A stretch of DNA of 8,150 nucleotides from Defluviitaleaceae bacterium (GCA_009780445.1 WRAA01000084.1:1-8150); one strand, 5' to 3'. Shown: positions 1 to 6,208, numbered from the stretch's first letter. The notes: a model not told the origin generated them from the letters alone. Made by a program: numbers and translations.

Positions 1-194
1 TCGGGCGGCGGGTCTGCCAGGGGGATCTCCCCCACGTCCGCCATCATCTGCACGAAGCTCCTGTATTCCCGCGCGAAGTCCGCGTCTGCGAGGCGTTTCT
101 CAAAGGCGGTCTGCTCCGCCTCGGAAAGTTCGCCGTCGTAGTACATCGACATCTGTTCAAAATCTTTCAACGAGACCCACCTACTCCCCGGCAT
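1..194 (-). CDS. Probable anti-sigma factor, N-terminal part (runs off left edge)
   Basis: Reading minus from the ATG at 194-192, the frame stays open to the window edge. It gives about 64 residues beginning MPGSRWVSLKDFEQMSMYYD and continuing DGELSEAEQTAFEKRLADAD. The pattern 'YYDGELSEAEQ..FEKRLADADF' matches the N-terminal domain of zf-HC2-type anti-sigma factors, whose membrane segment and sensor part would lie outside the window. It overlaps the end of the ECF sigma gene by 14 bases, the usual arrangement for a sigma factor and its cognate antagonist, and implies translational coupling. A TTG at 170-168, with GGTGGG five bases upstream, and an ATG at 152-150 are alternative starts. The visible part has no Cys or His, so the zinc-binding HxxxCxxC of the classic family is absent. 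The role, holding the sigma factor inactive at the membrane, is inferred from position and N-terminal similarity. Confidence 0.72.
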   Translation of the reverse strand, partial: MPGSRWVSLKDFEQMSMYYDGELSEAEQTAFEKRLADADFAREYRSFVQMMADVGEIPLADPPP

Positions 195-840
195 TCTTAT
201 CGTTCTTATCAGTACTACTCTTATCAGTACTAACGATCTTCAGATCACTTTGTTCCCGCAAAAATAATTGTTGCAGCTTGGAGCGCGCGCGTGAAATGCG
301 CGACTTCACCGTGCCAAGCTCCAGCTGTGCCGCGTCGGAGATTTCTTGGTAGCTAAGGCCGTGTATGTCGCGCATAACGACCATCATCTTGAAATCGGGC
401 GGCAGCTTGTCCAGAGCGCGTTCAAGGTCCGCCATGGTTTCGCGGCGGGTCAGAGTTTCTTCGGGCGTGGGTTCGCCGCTTTCGTGCTGGCGGGTCATGC
501 CGCCATCGGCGGTCTCCAGCATTTTGTCCAGGCTTTCCTGCGGCCTGTTGCCGCGCTTACGCAGTTCGTCCACGCAAATGTTATGTACAACTCTGCACAG
601 CCAGTTCTTTATGTGCGTCACATCGTTAAACGAGCGTATGTTCTTGTACAGCTTCACGAAACATTCCTGGGTGATGTCCGCCGCATCCTCGGCGTCGCCC
701 GTCATCCTCAGCGCGATGTTGTAGACAAGCCTCTCGTGAATAACCACGATCCTCTCGAACACCGCCACATCCCCGCGTATCGCCTTCTCAAACTCGTCCT
801 CGCTAAGTGACGCCGTATCCGGGTTTGTCCGCTGATCCAC
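181..840 (-). CDS. ECF-type RNA polymerase sigma factor (SigW/RpoE-like)
   Basis: This 219-residue protein has the two-domain layout of an extracytoplasmic-function sigma-70 factor. Region 2 spans about residues 24-96, with the core-binding stretch DAADITQECFVKLYKNI and the -10-reading end NWLCRVVHNICVDELRKR. Region 4 spans about 136-190 and carries the helix-turn-helix LSYQEISDAAQLELGTVKSR. An acidic, Gly-rich linker joins them. The start is GTG at 840-838, chosen because AAGGAGGTG lies four bases upstream. The last roughly 17 residues are a low-complexity Ser/Thr/Asp/Lys tail encoded by a short tandem repeat and look dispensable. It should direct RNA polymerase to a stress regulon, probably cell-envelope genes. 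The gene follows the histidine kinase by 38 bases and overlaps the probable anti-sigma gene. The exact ECF subgroup cannot be assigned by eye. Confidence 0.93.
   Translation of the reverse strand: MDQRTNPDTASLSEDEFEKAIRGDVAVFERIVVIHERLVYNIALRMTGDAEDAADITQECFVKLYKNIRSFNDVTHIKNWLCRVVHNICVDELRKRGNRPQESLDKMLETADGGMTRQHESGEPTPEETLTRRETMADLERALDKLPPDFKMMVVMRDIHGLSYQEISDAAQLELGTVKSRISRARSKLQQLFLREQSDLKIVSTDKSSTDKNDKNAGE
204..232 (-). repeat. In-frame 15-nt tandem repeat in the sigma factor tail
   Basis: TCTTATCAGTACTA (plus-strand reading) occurs at 204-217 and again at 219-232, a 15-base period that keeps the frame. It encodes the repeated pentapeptide STDKS/STDKN near the sigma factor C-terminus. 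A decayed further copy (TTCTTATCG) follows towards 195. It lies beyond region 4, so it should not touch promoter recognition. Confidence 0.75.
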
Positions 841-860
841 GTTTCACCTCCTTGATTCTC

Positions 861-878
861 GGAGCCTGTCCAGGCTCC
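861..878 (-). promoter_or_regulatory. Perfect hairpin in the kinase/sigma intergenic gap
   Basis: GGAGCCT and AGGCTCC form a 7-bp perfect stem with the tetraloop GGAC (minus-strand reading). It begins immediately after the kinase stop codon at 881-879 and ends about 10 bases before the sigma factor Shine-Dalgarno. No run of T follows on the minus strand, so it is not a standard intrinsic terminator. It could be an mRNA processing or stability element that sets sigma levels apart from the upstream genes. The function is inferred; the structure is seen. Confidence 0.6.
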
Positions 879-2327
879 CTAACCCTTCTCTTTCTCCTTC
901 GGCGCGAGGGGAAGCTCGAAGCTGAACACACTTCCCACGCCCTCTTCGGAGCGCAGAGCGGCTATTTCGTTGTGTGCGCGAAGGAACGCGCTCACGATGG
1001 ACAGGCCAAGGCCGCTGCCCTTGCGGTCGTCCCCGCGGGATGTATCAACCTTGAAGAACCGCTCGAACACCTGCTTCTGCAGGTCCGGCGGTATGCCCTT
1101 GCCGTCGTCCTTTACGGATACCATAACCTTCTTGTCCTTCTTGCCTGTGGCGACTTCCACATTGCCGCCTTCCTGCGCGAACTTGACCGCGTTGTCCAGC
1201 AAGTTATACACCACGCGTGATATCTTCTCCTGATCCGCGAACACGATGTAGCTTTCGTCCGCAAAGACCAGCGACACGGCCAACCGCTTGTTACGCGCCG
1301 TTTCCTCGAACATGACAACAATGCGGCGGATAAGGCCGTTGATGTCGAAACGCGTGCGGTTCAGCGTAATTTCGGGCGAGTTCATCTTCTCAAGGTCTAT
1401 AATGTCGTGGGTCAGCTTCGAGAGCCTCTCCGTTTCTTCGCGTATTACGTTCAGGTAGTGTTCGTGCTTCTCCGGTGGGATCGTGCCGTCCAGAATGGCT
1501 TGCAGGAAGCCGCGTATGGACGTAAGGGGAGACCGCAGATCGTGCGAAACGTTCTCGATAAACAGCCTGCGCGAGATCTCCTGCCTGTGCAGAGACTCCG
1601 CCATGTCGTTGAGGCTCTTGGCCAGCTGGCCTATCTCGTCCACGGCTTCGTAGTCTATGCGCTTCTCGAAATCTCCCGCGGATATCATTGTCGCGGTCTT
1701 GCTCATCTCAAGGATGGGGCGCGTCATCGTGCGCGAAAGCAGGAACACCAGCATGAACGACAGCGATCCGGCGATCATCAGGCAGATGATCGTAATGGTT
1801 ATCATCTCGTGGGCGGAACGCTCCATATCAGGCATGGACGAACTTACGAACACGGCGCACATCAGGTATCCGTCGATGATGACAGGGTGGCCGACCTTCA
1901 GCACCTGCTCCGAGAATATTCCGTCCATACTGCTCCATGTGACGACCCTCTCGCCGCGCTCCAGAGCCTCGAAGTCGAAGGTCTCGAACAGGTCTATAAT
2001 GCTCTGCACGTGCTGTTCCATATCGGGCGAAACATCGAAGATGCTAAGCCCGGGGCTAAGGATGATCAGGCTGGAGCCTTGGTATTCCGTGAGGATGAAC
2101 CGCTCGATGTCCAGCAGGCGATTCACCTCTTCGGGTGTGCGCCTCTCGGTGAATCCGTCGTAGTAAATTTCGGCGATACGCCGCGCGCTCTCCTGCATTG
2201 CCTGCGACTGCTGCGACATAAAGAAGCTGTTGAACACGTACACGAGCGCAACAGCAAGCAGGATGTAGCTGAACAGCTGGATCACGAAGTAGATTGTGAA
2301 CTGCTTTGCGAACACCGTCTTAAACAT
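879..2327 (-). CDS. Membrane sensor histidine kinase (HAMP, HisKA, HATPase_c)
   Basis: This 482-residue kinase has a first membrane helix at about residues 12-34 and an extracytoplasmic sensor region of about 140 residues, rich in acidic and aromatic residues and not assigned to a named fold. A second membrane helix (about 175-199) and a HAMP linker (about 199-251, with SRTMTRPILEMSK) follow. The HisKA domain carries the phospho-acceptor His262 in FIENVSHDLRSPLTSIRGF. The ATPase domain shows the N box (RVVYNLLDNAVKFA, Asn375/Asn379), G1 (DDGKGIP, 407-413), F box (FERFFK, 421-426) and G2 (GSGLGLSIV, 437-445). All catalytic motifs are intact. The ATG directly follows the response regulator stop codon (TAG-ATG), with GAGG eight bases upstream inside the regulator gene, so translation should be coupled. 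It autophosphorylates and passes phosphate to the adjacent regulator. The overall type resembles BaeS/PhoR-like envelope sensors; the stimulus is unknown. Confidence 0.95.
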   Translation of the reverse strand: MFKTVFAKQFTIYFVIQLFSYILLAVALVYVFNSFFMSQQSQAMQESARRIAEIYYDGFTERRTPEEVNRLLDIERFILTEYQGSSLIILSPGLSIFDVSPDMEQHVQSIIDLFETFDFEALERGERVVTWSSMDGIFSEQVLKVGHPVIIDGYLMCAVFVSSSMPDMERSAHEMITITIICLMIAGSLSFMLVFLLSRTMTRPILEMSKTATMISAGDFEKRIDYEAVDEIGQLAKSLNDMAESLHRQEISRRLFIENVSHDLRSPLTSIRGFLQAILDGTIPPEKHEHYLNVIREETERLSKLTHDIIDLEKMNSPEITLNRTRFDINGLIRRIVVMFEETARNKRLAVSLVFADESYIVFADQEKISRVVYNLLDNAVKFAQEGGNVEVATGKKDKKVMVSVKDDGKGIPPDLQKQVFERFFKVDTSRGDDRKGSGLGLSIVSAFLRAHNEIAALRSEEGVGSVFSFELPLAPKEKEKG

Positions 2328-3011
2328 CTATCGTACCTCGAACTTATAACCCACGCCCCACACCGTCTTGATGGACCATGTGTCGTCGTGCGTCATCTTC
2401 TCGCGGATGCGTTTTATATGTACGTCCACGGTGCGGGTGTCCCCCGCGAAGTCGTAACCCCATATTTTGTCGAGCAGCTTCTCCCGCGTGAACACTTGGT
2501 TCGGGTGCTGTGCGAAGAAGGAGAGCAGTTCGAACTCCTTGGGCGGAAGCTCCAGCTCCTTGCCGTGGTATACGGCGGTGTAGGTGTCCGGGCTGATGCT
2601 GAGATTCTGATAGACGACGGTGCTTTCGCCGTGTTCCCCCAGCCTTCCGTACCGGCGCAGCACGGCCTTTATCCGCGCCACAAGCTCCTTTGCGTCGAAG
2701 GGTTTGACCACGTAGTCGTCCGCGCCCAGGTCCAGCCCCAGCACCTTGTCGAACACTTCACCCTTTGCCGTGAGCATGATAACAGGCACCGCCGAGATCT
2801 TGCGCAAGGCGGCGCACACTTGGTATCCGTCCATCTCCGGGAGCATCAGATCCAGCAACACCAGGGATGGCGCGAAGGCACTGAATTCGTCCAGTGCCTT
2901 CCTGCCGGAGTTAACTTCGCGGGTTTCATAGCCCTCCTTGTGCAGGTAGAGCCTTATCAACTCGCAGATGTTCGGGTCGTCGTCCACGACCAGGATCTTT
3001 ACTTTGTCCAT
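2328..3011 (-). CDS. OmpR/PhoB-family response regulator
   Basis: This 227-residue regulator has a receiver domain (about 1-120) with the acidic pocket Asp10-Asp12 (VVDDD), the phosphorylation site Asp54 (LVLLDLMLPEMDG), the conserved Thr81 (MLTAKGE) and Lys103 (VVKPF). A winged-helix DNA-binding domain (about 130-227) follows, with the typical LPPKEFELLSFFAQHPNQVFTREKLLDKIWG and RTVDVHIKRIREKM segments. Length and motifs are standard, so it should bind DNA as a phosphorylated dimer. The gene starts seven bases after the floA stop codon. The only purine stretch, AGAGG, lies almost against the ATG, a poor ribosome-binding site, so translation probably depends on ribosomes finishing floA. It is the evident partner of the kinase immediately downstream. 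Target genes are unknown; autoregulation of this operon is plausible but not shown. Confidence 0.96.
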   Translation of the reverse strand: MDKVKILVVDDDPNICELIRLYLHKEGYETREVNSGRKALDEFSAFAPSLVLLDLMLPEMDGYQVCAALRKISAVPVIMLTAKGEVFDKVLGLDLGADDYVVKPFDAKELVARIKAVLRRYGRLGEHGESTVVYQNLSISPDTYTAVYHGKELELPPKEFELLSFFAQHPNQVFTREKLLDKIWGYDFAGDTRTVDVHIKRIREKMTHDDTWSIKTVWGVGYKFEVR

Positions 3012-3018
3012 ACCTCTG

Positions 3019-4023
3019 TTATTCAGTCTTTGTACTGTCTACGGGCTTGGCGGAAAACTCCATCTGCATACTGCCCAGCTTGTCGCGCATCTTGGTGTCG
3101 GCCAGCTTGTTCTGTAAGTTGATATAGTCCATGTAGCCGAAGTTGCCGCTTCGCAGAGCGTCGGACAGGGCGCGCGGCACTTCCGATTCCGATTCCACAA
3201 CCTTGGCCCTCATCTCTTCCACGCGGGCGCGCATTTCCTGCTCCTGCGCTACGGCCAGGGCGCGGCGTTCTTCGGCCTTGGCCTGGGCTATGCGCTTGTC
3301 GGCCTCGGCTTGGTCGATCATCAGCTGGGCGCCGATATTGCGGCCTACGTCGATGTCCGCTATGTCGATGGACAGGATTTCGTATGCGGTGCCTGTGTCG
3401 AGACCCTTCTCCAGCACCTTGCGGGAGATACGGTCCGGGTTCTCGAGAACTTCTTTGTGCGTTGCGGCGGAGCCTATCGTCGTGACGATACCTTCGCCGA
3501 CACGCGCGATAATGGTGGCTTCGCCCGCGCCGCCCACAAGGCGCATGATGTTGGTGCGCACTGTTACACGTGCCACGGCCTTCACCTCTATGCCGTTGAT
3601 GGCCATTGCGGAGATCATTGGCGTTTCGATAACCTTTGGCGTGACGCTCATGCGCACGGCCTCGAACACGTCGCGGCCGGCCAGGTCTATGGCGGCGGCA
3701 CGCTCGAACGGAAGCTCCAGGTTGGCGCGCTGCGCGGCGATTATCGCGTTCACAACGGCGTCAACATTGCCGCCTGTGAGGTAGTGAGACTCCAGCTGGT
3801 TGATCGGCACGGGCATGTTGGCCTTTGTGACACGGATCAGCGGGCGGATTATCCTGTGCGGGCTGACACGGCGCAGCCTCATGCCTATCAGCGAAAAGAT
3901 GCTGACGCGCACACCCGCCGATATCGCGGAGATCCACAGCCCCACCGGCACAAAGCTCAAAAACAGCATGATACCAAAGATTACCGCAAACACAGCGGTT
4001 ATTGACATAACTTCCATTGGCAT
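3019..4023 (-). CDS. floA: Flotillin-like protein FloA (SPFH domain, membrane microdomain scaffold)
   Basis: This 334-residue protein is close to the usual FloA length of about 330. The N-terminus holds hydrophobic membrane segments (about 7-36), then a second weakly hydrophobic stretch, then RRVSPHRIIRPLIRVTKA, a hallmark of FloA/YqfA. The SPFH domain runs about 55-225 and includes LTGGNVDAVVNAIIAAQ, ELPFERAAAIDLAGRDV and VGGAGEATIIARVGEGIVTTIG. An Ala/Glu/Arg-rich coiled coil (about 236-285) would mediate oligomerisation. FloA organises functional membrane microdomains, affecting membrane fluidity and the assembly of signalling and secretion proteins. AGGAGG lies six bases before the ATG, which supports this start over the ATG two codons in. 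The gene follows an NfeD gene, the conserved pairing, and is followed seven bases later by a response regulator. In B. subtilis the equivalent yqeZ-floA-yqfB operon is SigW-controlled. No yqfB-like gene is seen here. Confidence 0.96.
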   Translation of the reverse strand: MPMEVMSITAVFAVIFGIMLFLSFVPVGLWISAISAGVRVSIFSLIGMRLRRVSPHRIIRPLIRVTKANMPVPINQLESHYLTGGNVDAVVNAIIAAQRANLELPFERAAAIDLAGRDVFEAVRMSVTPKVIETPMISAMAINGIEVKAVARVTVRTNIMRLVGGAGEATIIARVGEGIVTTIGSAATHKEVLENPDRISRKVLEKGLDTGTAYEILSIDIADIDVGRNIGAQLMIDQAEADKRIAQAKAEERRALAVAQEQEMRARVEEMRAKVVESESEVPRALSDALRSGNFGYMDYINLQNKLADTKMRDKLGSMQMEFSAKPVDSTKTE

Positions 4024-4046
4024 ATCGTTCCTCCTGCTAAATTTAG

Positions 4047-4097
4047 GTTAGTTTTCTTGACAAGCTAGTTTCCTTGACAAGCTAGTTTCCTTGCTGA
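4047..4097. repeat. 17-bp tandem repeat spanning the nfeD stop codon
   Basis: Three consecutive 17-base units fill most of the nfeD-floA gap: 4047-4063, 4064-4080 and 4081-4097. The middle unit reads GCTAGTTTCCTTGACAA on the plus strand. The first differs at two positions and the third diverges in its last four bases. The third copy contains the nfeD stop codon and its last codons, so the array appears to have copied the gene end into non-coding DNA. On the transcript each unit carries an AAGGAAA or AAGAAAA purine stretch. The array ends about 11 bases before the floA Shine-Dalgarno. Confidence 0.85.
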
Positions 4098-4552
4098 GAC
4101 TCTTGTACTATCAGCTTGCTTTCGCGCACTGTAGTGGCGATTATCTTCGCGCCCTGCTCTATCATCGGGCCGCCGGTGCTGACCTCTATACGCAGGCCGT
4201 CGAACTCCGCCTCGCCGTAGGGGCGCAGCATTGTCATCGCTATGCCGCGCTTGCCGATCATGGCGCGCAGCTCCTGCTCCGGAAGATCCTCCGCAAGGGT
4301 GTCGCGCAGAATCAACTTGCCCTGCAGCTGCTTCTCCCGTATGTGCTTGACGGAAAGCTTCACAAACAGCGCGAGAACCGCCACCTGTCCGGCCACAATG
4401 AACCAGCCCCCGGGCACAAACAGCACAGCCATAACGGCAGACACCACCAGCATGACCACACCCAAAGCTCCAAATATCTCCGTACCCGTATAAATCTCTG
4501 CCACAAGCGCGGCTATCGCAAGCACCAGCAACAACACGGTCATCTGAACCAT
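4082..4552 (-). CDS. NfeD-family membrane protein (flotillin partner)
   Basis: From the ATG at 4552-4550 this gives 156 residues. Three hydrophobic helices lie at about 4-20, 27-45 and 50-68. A charged linker follows, then a soluble domain (about 97-150, MIGKRGIAMTMLRPYGEAEFDGLRIEV...GAKIIATTVRESKLIVQ) typical of the OB-fold NfeD C-terminal domain. This is the short form without the N-terminal ClpP-like protease. NfeD proteins sit in the membrane with SPFH proteins and are thought to help assemble or stabilise flotillin microdomains. I preferred this start because GGGAGG lies exactly six bases upstream. The frame extends to a GTG at 4573 (seven more residues), but that start has no ribosome-binding site. 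It is the first gene of the floA operon, with a promoter about 40 bases upstream. Confidence 0.93.
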   Translation of the reverse strand: MVQMTVLLLVLAIAALVAEIYTGTEIFGALGVVMLVVSAVMAVLFVPGGWFIVAGQVAVLALFVKLSVKHIREKQLQGKLILRDTLAEDLPEQELRAMIGKRGIAMTMLRPYGEAEFDGLRIEVSTGGPMIEQGAKIIATTVRESKLIVQESQQGN

Positions 4553-4591
4553 ACGCATCCTCCCATCAAACACTATTTACACTACGAATAC

Positions 4592-4600
4592 ATTATAACA
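4592..4600 (-). promoter_or_regulatory. Extended -10 promoter for the nfeD-floA-regulator-kinase-sigma unit
   Basis: The minus strand reads TGTTATAAT: a perfect -10 hexamer (4597-4592) preceded by a TGn extension. No good -35 is seen 16-18 bases upstream, consistent with an extended -10 sigma-A promoter. Transcription would start near 4585, giving a leader of roughly 33 bases to the nfeD ATG. The position just after the carboxypeptidase terminator fits an operon start. No SigW-like GAAAC...CGTA pair was seen here. Confidence 0.7.
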
Positions 4601-4655
4601 CACACTCCGGAAAATTACTATAGAAATTAGTGCGAAAATATGTTGTTTTGTACGC

Positions 4656-4679
4656 AAAAAGCCGACGCGGCGCGCCGGC
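4656..4679 (-). terminator. Intrinsic terminator of the carboxypeptidase gene
   Basis: On the minus strand GCCGGCG pairs with CGTCGGC (7 bp, one G-U) around a five-base loop, immediately followed by TTTTT (4660-4656). It starts 12 bases after the carboxypeptidase stop codon and lies just upstream of the nfeD promoter, so it separates the two transcription units. Confidence 0.88.
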
Positions 4680-4690
4680 CTTGATTCAGT

Positions 4691-5998
4691 TTATAACCTC
4701 GGGCGGATAAACTCGAGAAGGGTGTTGGTATCGCTGAAGATCGCGCCGCGCTGCGGAACGTATAGAACGGAGACGATGACGCTTCGGCCGTCGAATTCGG
4801 AGTATGTGACAAGGGTGTGCTGCGCGTCATTGGTGAAGCCTGTCTTGCCGCCCAGCACGTCGGGGTTATAGTCCGGGTTGTCGTACTGTATTAGGCGGTT
4901 GGTGTTGCGCATAAAGCGCGTGGTCTCGCGGCTTTCGTTCGGCGGGAGGTAGCCGTAGGGCGTGGCGATGATCGCGCGGAACACGGGGTGCTGCACGGCT
5001 TCGCGCATGATGAGAGCCATGTCGTAGGCCGTGGTGCGCTGGTTCGCCCCGGGCAGGCCGCAAGGGTTGACAAAACGCGTGTTCTGCGCGCCAAGCTGTG
5101 CCGCGCGGGTGTTCATGTCCGCGGTGAAACCGCTTATGCTGCCCGACACGTGTTCGGCCAAGGCGTTGGCCACCTCGTTGCCCGACACCAGCATAAGCGC
5201 GTAGAGCGCGTCGCGAACCGTCATCGTATCGCCGGCGCGTGCGCTGATATGCCCAGCGTACCACGGCAGATCTACCGCGGTGGGCGAAAACGTAAGCGTC
5301 TGCGACAGATCCTGCACATTTTCCAGCACCAGCAGGGCCGTCATTATCTTGGTGATGCTGGCGGGGTAGCGCGGCTCGTGGCCGGCATCGTCGTACAGCA
5401 CCTCGCCCGACACGGCATCCATCACCGTGACCGAACCGGCCATGTACATCGGCGCGCCCGCAGGCCTTCGCGCGAAGAAACTCAGGAACTCCGCCGCCAT
5501 GTATCCCGCCTCTTCGTCCACCGTCACTGCATACCACTCGCCGTCAAGCGTATCCGTCACGTGCAGCATCGTGCCTTCGGGAACCACGGCGATAGTCTCC
5601 GCTTCGGCGTTAGGTTCTGTGCGCAAGCGAAGGTTCACCGCCGTGCGGTACAGCAAGCGGTAAGGCTCGTCCGGTATGGCCGACCCCACCGGCAGTACCG
5701 TCTGTGCGCCAAGCGGCTGTTCGTCATCAGTTGTATATGTAATCTCGTTCAGCAGCTCTTCCGGGATCCTCACAAGCTGTTCAAAGCCGGAGGGCGGATG
5801 TTCCTGCGCCATAACCTGTTCCTCCGCGGCCGGCCGTGCGAACACCCACGCGCCCGCCGCAATCAGGGCGCAGGCCGCCATGGCCGCAAGCCGCACCCGC
5901 CGCACAGCCGCGCCCGGCCTGCGCCGGCGGCCGGGTCGGCGGACATGCCGCAAATTTCTATCGTATGGCAAGTATCTGTCGTCCCGCATATCTCGCAT
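4691..5998 (-). CDS. Membrane-anchored SH3b / D-alanyl-D-alanine carboxypeptidase (peptidase S11, DacF-like)
   Basis: This 435-residue protein starts with about 35 very basic cytoplasmic residues (Arg-rich RRPGRRRRPG) and one hydrophobic anchor (about 37-54). A variable linker and a bacterial SH3 domain (about 116-174, YRTAVNLRLRTEPNAEAETIAVVPEGTMLHV) follow. The peptidase S11 domain runs from about 184 to the end, with the active-site SxxK (Ser214-Lys217, SITK), SxN (SGN, 272-274) and KTG (385-387). All three catalytic motifs are intact. It should remove the terminal D-Ala of peptidoglycan pentapeptides outside the membrane, limiting cross-linking. The SH3b part probably binds the wall. No C-terminal PBP5-type domain or amphipathic anchor is present; anchoring appears to be N-terminal. 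The ATG was chosen because GGAGAG lies six bases upstream; a TTG five codons earlier is possible but lacks a site. It has its own promoter and terminator. Confidence 0.93.
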   Translation of the reverse strand: MRDMRDDRYLPYDRNLRHVRRPGRRRRPGAAVRRVRLAAMAACALIAAGAWVFARPAAEEQVMAQEHPPSGFEQLVRIPEELLNEITYTTDDEQPLGAQTVLPVGSAIPDEPYRLLYRTAVNLRLRTEPNAEAETIAVVPEGTMLHVTDTLDGEWYAVTVDEEAGYMAAEFLSFFARRPAGAPMYMAGSVTVMDAVSGEVLYDDAGHEPRYPASITKIMTALLVLENVQDLSQTLTFSPTAVDLPWYAGHISARAGDTMTVRDALYALMLVSGNEVANALAEHVSGSISGFTADMNTRAAQLGAQNTRFVNPCGLPGANQRTTAYDMALIMREAVQHPVFRAIIATPYGYLPPNESRETTRFMRNTNRLIQYDNPDYNPDVLGGKTGFTNDAQHTLVTYSEFDGRSVIVSVLYVPQRGAIFSDTNTLLEFIRPRL

Positions 5999-6044
5999 AA
6001 CGTACTCTCCCAAAAGTCAGGGGCAGCCACGCCCGCGACAGTAT

Positions 6045-6169
6045 TAGACCTCTTGCGAAATTATCGAACGCCATCTTTGCGGTCAGTTTTCCGCAATGCG
6101 TCGTCAGCTCCCAGCCTTGCAAAAAACTGCCGCGCAAATCCGGCATTCGCTAATTTCGCAAGAGGTCTA
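6045..6169. mobile_element. 125-bp foldback MITE-like element
   Basis: A perfect 19-bp inverted repeat bounds the element: TAGACCTCTTGCGAAATTA at 6045-6063 and its reverse complement at 6151-6169. The similarity continues inward imperfectly. The arms stay alignable through CGAAnGCC, TTTGCG, CAGTTTT and GCAA to near the centre at 6107, so the whole element folds on itself. It has no coding capacity. The TA at each outer end fits a TA target duplication, as with IS630/Tc1-like transposition, but TA is also part of the palindrome, so this is not proof. The parent transposon is unknown. The ends do not resemble the left flank of the transposase at the right edge. Confidence 0.82.
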
Positions 6170-6179
6170 TTTGTTACGG

Positions 6180-6208
6180 AGTATACCACAAATCTTAACA
6201 ATTTGCAA
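6180..6208 (-). promoter_or_regulatory. Sigma-A-like promoter of the carboxypeptidase gene
   Basis: On the minus strand TTGCAA (6208-6203, 4/6 to consensus) and TATACT (6185-6180, 5/6) are separated by exactly 17 bases. The predicted start near 6173 lies a few bases before the foldback element, giving a leader of about 175 nt that contains the whole element. It sits 13 bases after the uxaA stop codon. No terminator is visible between uxaA and this promoter, so read-through from uxaA is possible. Confidence 0.68.

Noticed and set aside
346..810. Plus-strand open frames opposite the sigma factor
   Set aside because: They are antisense to a clear ECF sigma gene with a strong ribosome-binding site, and carry no domain signal of their own.
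1407..3122. A 571-codon plus-strand open frame opposite the kinase and response regulator
   Set aside because: It lies antisense to two genes with complete catalytic motifs. Its translation is rich in His, Arg and Leu with no recognisable domain, as expected for a shadow frame in GC-rich codons.
4057..4079. Two plus-strand TTGACA hexamers in the 17-bp repeat, possible -35 boxes
   Set aside because: No TATAAT-like -10 lies 16-18 bases downstream of either, and no plus-strand gene follows.
4553..4680. A SigW-type (GAAAC...CGTA) promoter for autoregulation of the nfeD-floA unit
   Set aside because: A CGTA occurs near 4584, but no AAC-containing -35 lies at the right distance. The TGTTATAAT sigma-A-type site explains the position better.
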